DNA of 64,000 bases. It comes from Abelmoschus esculentus. Its lineage: Eukaryota; Streptophyta; Magnoliopsida; Malvales; Malvaceae. Below are positions 59,809-64,000 of the stretch, in pieces. The notes below the pieces were generated by a model that ran no database searches, was not told the DNA's origin, and saw only the letters and a list, made by a program, of their open reading frames with translations. The translations under genes and the position numbers were made by a program. Numbering within the stretch: the first letter of the stretch is position 1; each line of letters starts with the position of its first letter. The stretch lies in the NCBI GenBank assembly GCA_035048815.1, contig JAUCBN010000011.1:11185501-11249500 (forward strand), in the 5' to 3' direction.

Positions 59809-60340
59809 ATTAGGGATGAATATTTTATCCAGTTCAGTCGGGTTAATTTTTTTTTTTTATGAAGAAATGAATTTGGATCTATTTGGATTTGGTATATATT
59901 GAGGAGAAAGTCGGGTCGGGTTGATTTTTTTTTTGAAAAAAAATCAAATTCAGGTCTATTTGGATTGGGTTATATTGAGGAAAAAGTCGGGTCTGGTTCG
60001 AGTTTATGGTGTAATTTTTTAGGGATATTTATAATAATAGTCCTATATTTATATGTATTTTTATAATTAAGCCCTTAAAATTTTATTTTTAATTTATAAT
60101 TTAATCCTTAAAATTTTATTTTTTATAATTAAGTCCTCTTAAATTAACTTTTTACAACTAAGTGCCTAAAATTATTTTTTTATAGGTCGAGTCAAGTTAG
60201 GTCGAAGTCGAAATCGTATTTAAAATATTTATTTTTAGATCGAGTTTTTAAAAAATATTTGAAATAAATCAACTTCAAATTTAAAGTATTTATGTTCCGG
60301 TGAACCAAAATCCAACCCAACCTGTATCCATCTCTAAAAA
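59809..60340. repeat. Inverted-terminus repeat with internal GGGTCGGGTT duplication
   Basis: The left end attagggatgaatattttat and the right end acctgtatccatctctaa are approximate inverses. Inside, a unit of about 75 bp (ctatttggatttggtatata, agtcgggtcgggttgatttt) is repeated twice at 59870-60005. Non-coding, of the same build as the repeats at 3594, 6470 and 34111. Confidence 0.5.
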
Positions 60341-60479
60341 CAACACAAAGCTACAACCTCAAAAATTGAATTAATTAACACTTGAAATAAATTCAGATTC
60401 TTTAATTAAATTATTGATTCATGAAAAGGAAAATTAGTGGGTATTCATACCAACCCTGAAGGAAACCGGGCTTTTCCCT

Positions 60480-60660
60480 TAGTGATGGAGAAAATATTGT
60501 CATATGATATATAGTTAAAGGAACGATTGATGTTTCTAGAGGTCACGGGTTCGAGCACCAACAATGTTAACAGAGTGATTGAGCGATCAATGTCAAATGG
60601 TAGAGATTATATTCTAAAACAGATATTACTGTAATCATTATTAGCTTATTAAAAAAATAT
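60480..60660 (+). repeat. SINE-like fragment with Pol III B box
   Basis: tctagaggtcacgggttcgagcacc contains a good B box (GGTTCGAGCAC, consensus GGTTCGANNC) followed by about 100 bp and an A-run (ttaaaaaaatatgg). An A box at the expected distance is not convincing. Confidence 0.4.
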
Positions 60661-62019
60661 GGTATGTAATAGTAGTATGTTAGTATGTATTTGTAAAAAT
60701 TGAATGGAAAATTGTGGGATGTCTAAGTTATTCAAATAAAAAAAATAAGAATTTAATGTCAAAAAATTAAATATAAGGACTAAATTTAATTTCAAAATAA
60801 TTAAGTGAATTCTAACGTTTTAGACCTATGTATTGACTCTCATTTCGGATTAAAAATTAGAAATCACAGTTCCACAGCTCAGTTGTCGAGTAACCTAACT
60901 CACTGGGATTAAAAAGCCTAATCCCCACCAAAATCATCATTATTATCACCATCATGTGCTAAAAATACAACGGCTGGTTGGGTGATTGTGCTTAATAAGT
61001 AGCCTTTTGAAGTTATATAAAAGTTGGTTAGGAAATGTCTCTTAGCAGCTTTAGCTGTAGTTTTATCCCTTTCACTTTTGTTGAGGGTGATTTCTATATG
61101 TTAATCTTAAAGATAAAAATAAAAAATATTAAAAGAGTGTTATTTTTAAGTAATTCAAAAATATATGGTACAAGGAAAATATGGAACATTTTTCAATGGT
61201 CACCATCCTTCCCAATTTTTAAAAGTTTGGAAAATGGGCTTAAGAAATCAGTCCAGCTTGTTTATTTTGGAGCGTTTTTCAGGGACGAAACTATAATTTA
61301 AAGATATAAGATAAAATATAAAATTTAAAAAGAATAAATTTATAATCATATTATTTTTTTAAGATAACAGTTCCTCTCAAGAACTTAATAGTTTCGTCCC
61401 TGAATCTTCCCCTTCCCCTTCCCCTTCCCCTTCATATGGGTCTAAGGAATTGTGACTTGTGAAAATATGGATACATATGAAGACAAATTTTCAAGTACGA
61501 TAGCGTAGGTGTTGGGGAAGTGGTTAGCTTAGACTGCCAAAAATGCTTCATTAAAAGTAGCTGAGTGATGGCCCATTTTGTCTCCCCGTGATTGTGTAGG
61601 TTCTCGGGAGAGGATTAAGTGACCTCCTTTAGAGTCTTTTCATGCAACTGATTTTTAAGGTCTAAATTTTACAATTGGTATAATCATTCAGATCTAGTAT
61701 AGGTCTATTATGATAATCCTCTCATTTAATTTATTCTATTCATGTTGAAAAGCAAGTTTCGTCCAACGTTGAGGAATTTTTCAGATAACCTATTAAAATT
61801 TAGAGCAACATATTAATTTATTGTCGGACCTTATTATAAGGAACTCATTTTTTTAGAAAGGGCTTTGACTTATTATATTTTTATAAATTTTTATTTAACA
61901 ACTCATGGAGGAGATTAATTTATTTCAGTACTAATTTGTAAAGTTAGTAAAAAAGATATGCGAAGATATGCCTAGTTGAAAAGAATAGAAGATAAGTTTG
62001 TGTCGTCGTAGTGTGTAGA
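60661..62019. other. Intergenic with a short inverted repeat and a hexanucleotide repeat
   Basis: cagggacgaaactat (61280-61294) and atagtttcgtccctga (61389-61404) form a 15-bp inverted repeat. (CTTCCC)n, about five units, follows at 61406-61433. The 88-codon frame at 61035-61301 has no recognised domain and ends in this repeat. Confidence 0.5.
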
Positions 62020-63190
62020 CATTGTTAGATGATTTGAGTGCAACGTAAACGGTGTAAGTATACACGTCGCAAGTAATAATATAGTAAAAATATTGTCTTC
62101 AAAGGATTGTTTTAGGCTACTTTGCTTAAGTTATTACACTGTAAATAAAAATACAATTAATGATTATAGGAGTTTAATTGAACAAGTAAAGTAAAATAAA
62201 AAGTTAAATAAAAGATAAATGTGATTGAATGAGTGAGAGTAGGAAGGGTTATCATGAGTGGTGGAGTGAAGCTCAAATGGACCGTCGTGGTAACTGAGTG
62301 CTTGTGCCGCTCAATCAATCCGGTAATTGAGCTAAGTCAGATTGCCTAATCAGTTTTTCGAATGCTCGGAAATTGTGATTGAGGGAATTGCTCGGACAAT
62401 TGTACGACTAACTTGAAATCTCAATGGTTCCTCCTTATCCCAAACCTGAAACTCTTTTAATTGTACATTCCTTGACGATACATCTTTACGTGAATCAAGG
62501 GTGAACAATAATCAATCTTACGCTCCTCTTAGCCGTTGGAATCTATAACTTATTCTTAAGTCGAATTAGTAGTTTTCACCACTTAGTTGAAAATCATGTT
62601 CTTTCGTTTCTTCTCAATATTAGATAAACTGACGAAATCACGAGATCCACTCCCAATTCACTCGTAATCAATTTAAGAACAAAGAATGAACAAACTTTGA
62701 TTGGAAACAAACTCAATTACTAAAACAAAATTCAATTGTTCTAACAAACACAAAACATAATAACCTAAACCAATTTACATCAATTCATATTTGATTTCAA
62801 AAGATATACAAAAAATAATATTCAATTATAAATCAAATAATAAAGAAAAAGATAAAAATGTATGTTGCTCTCTCTCCTTCTCGATTTATCTTCAAGGCTA
62901 CAACCGAGTCTCTTTTTATAGGGGATTAGGTTAAAGTTGATGAGAATGAGTTTGATTAGGAAATAAACTCTCGTTTATCTATTTTCTTAAAAACTTCTCA
63001 TAAATCTCTCTTCAAATTTTCATTAAAAGGGAGAAGTTTAATTTGAAAATAAATTGAGTAAAAGAAATAATAAATCTTTTTTATCTTTTATCTTAAAAAT
63101 TCGTCTCAAATTGAAATCATTATCTCCATCAAATTCTATGTGGTAACCAAATCTTTGTAATCTATTCCTTTATTTTTTTCAGAAACTTTC
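62020..63190 (+). repeat. Retroelement-type untranslated leader (inference)
   Basis: tgtaagtatacacgtcgcaa, gtaataatatagtaaaaata and ttgtcttcaaaggattg, then atcgagtaa-type text and a long region ending in A-rich DNA, resemble a widespread plant repeat that I associate with the untranslated parts of large retrotransposons. It runs directly into the plant transposon protein frame at 63223, supporting one unit. Assignment rests on recollection of the motif only. Confidence 0.4.
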
Positions 63191-63222
63191 CAAGATATTT
63201 AGAAAATCTTCACTACTCATAC

Positions 63223-63990
63223 ATGGAAACTTACAACCGCTTCGCACCAGCCACTGTCGAAGATTGTTTCAAAAGGTCCTTCATTGCTCGGCAGCTATAG
63301 GAAGAGCAAGGATTCCAACACTCCGATGAAGAAAATTACAACATTGAACATCACTTGTTCGACAAGATCAAATATCAAGATTGATCGATCTTTTGCCTAC
63401 AACCTACCCAGGCCAATGCCACAGTAGTGCAGAAATTCTATGCTCATGGTCCAAGCGAGGACTCTCTTTATGTTCACTGCCGAGGCAGGCCGGTCAGACT
63501 TGATGCCGAAACAATAAATTTGTTCTACGGCCTAACCACTGTTCGTGATGACCATGCTGCATTCATGGAGGACATCACCAATGAAGATTATGAGTTAATC
63601 AAAGATGAACTTTGCTACGATAATACTCATTGGGAAATCGGTGCCCATAGAGGATCAGTAGCAAGACAGAATCTTAGGCCCGAGGCCAAACTGTGGAATA
63701 CTTTTGTCAAAAGACACCTCATCTCAACTTTCCACAACAACATGGTGGACCGAAGAAAATTGGTGCTCATTCAATCCATCATCAACAAACGAAGCATCAA
63801 TGTTGGAGAGATAATATTAAGGGAAATCTACGAGTGCGGTAAGAAGGATAGAGGACCCTTATATTTTCCTTGTTTAATTACAGGTATTTGTAATGCTGTA
63901 TGGGTACCAATGGCAAAAACGGACGAATTCACCACCCAAAGGCGTGGGTGGACTAGGGACTTCTGCCACAAAATCATGCAGATCACATAG
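63223..63990 (+). pseudogene. Putative plant transposon protein domain (PF20167-like), two in-frame stops
   Basis: One frame runs from METYNRFAPATVEDCFKRSF at 63223 through TAG at 63298 and TGA at 63382, then open for 187 codons to TAG at 63988. The open part has YAHGPSEDSLYVHCRGRPVR, AETINLFYGL, WNTFVKRHLISTFHNN, RRKLVLIQSIINKRSINVGE and a hydrophobic PLYFPCLITGICNAVWVPM. That is the pattern of the putative plant transposon protein domain common in retroelement-derived proteins of cotton and legumes. All three stops could come from CAG or CGA codons by C-to-T change. Its biochemical role is not known. The domain probably continued beyond the last stop. Confidence 0.7.
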
Positions 63991-64000
63991 GCAGAATCAG

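Noticed and set aside
60480..60660. A tRNA gene at the ggttcgagcac B box
   Set aside because: No matching A box or cloverleaf; the A-rich 3' end suits a SINE fragment better.
1..64000. CRISPR arrays or bacterial-type operons
   Set aside because: No regularly spaced identical repeats with unique spacers. The sequence is plainly plant nuclear DNA, and tandem repeats here are degenerate and transposon-linked.

Overview
The window is nuclear DNA of a dicot plant. It is AT-rich and gene-poor, it carries Ty3/gypsy chromovirus retrotransposons with plant-type initiator-Met primer sites, an L1-type LINE, MITEs and a CACTA element, and its single clear host gene is a plant leucine-rich-repeat receptor kinase. 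The long-LTR Tekay/Del-like elements and the plant-transposon-protein domain at the right edge suggest Malvaceae (cotton relatives). That last step is inference and has not been checked against any database.

Layout. 2-2059 (minus): the 5' two thirds of an LRR receptor-like kinase close to Arabidopsis At5g06940, cut by the window edge. 2060-7433: AT-rich intergenic DNA with a tandemly triplicated GAGCTCG-rich element (3594-4790), a GGTTAAC-rich repeat (about 5300-5800) and a GGATATCC-rich repeat (about 6470-7000). 7439-28457: a nested pair of Ty3/gypsy elements. The outer one (plus strand, 2192-bp LTRs, target duplication GTTAT) is old and broken. The inner one (minus strand, 14801-27017, 3.7-kb LTRs, target duplication AAAAT) sits inside the outer 3' LTR. 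The two halves of the outer 3' LTR (757 + 1435 bp) add up to exactly the 5' LTR length. 28458-38280: AT-rich DNA with a CCCTAAA-like foldback element, two copies of an unnamed poly(A)-ended retroposon (one with a perfect 15-bp target duplication), tRNA-like debris, a CGGGTACCCG-rich inverted-terminus element and a duplicated pyrimidine-rich module. 38290-42965: a decayed L1-type LINE with endonuclease, reverse transcriptase and RNase H remnants. 43260-45700: a very degenerate LTR-like stretch. 46975-49697: the integrase/chromodomain end and 3' LTR of a third chromovirus. 49700-54700: mostly unassigned repeats. 55237-56015: a 0.78-kb near-perfect foldback. 56411-57421: a non-autonomous CACTA element. 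57600-60660: a third retroposon relative, a copia RNase H scrap, another inverted-terminus repeat and a SINE-like piece. 62020-63990: a retroelement-type leader followed by a nonsense-bearing plant transposon protein reading frame.

No intact transposon protein is visible. Most breaks look like single-base nonsense changes, which fits long-term silencing and cytosine deamination. I see no rRNA, functional tRNA or CRISPR, and no new host pathway. The unexplained signals are structural. First, TATCGATA palindromes recur in the LTRs of different chromoviruses. Second, six successive mini-hairpins in the inner LTR have arms that appear to covary. Third, a family of inverted-terminus repeats shares its end motif but fills its interior with a different short palindrome in each copy.
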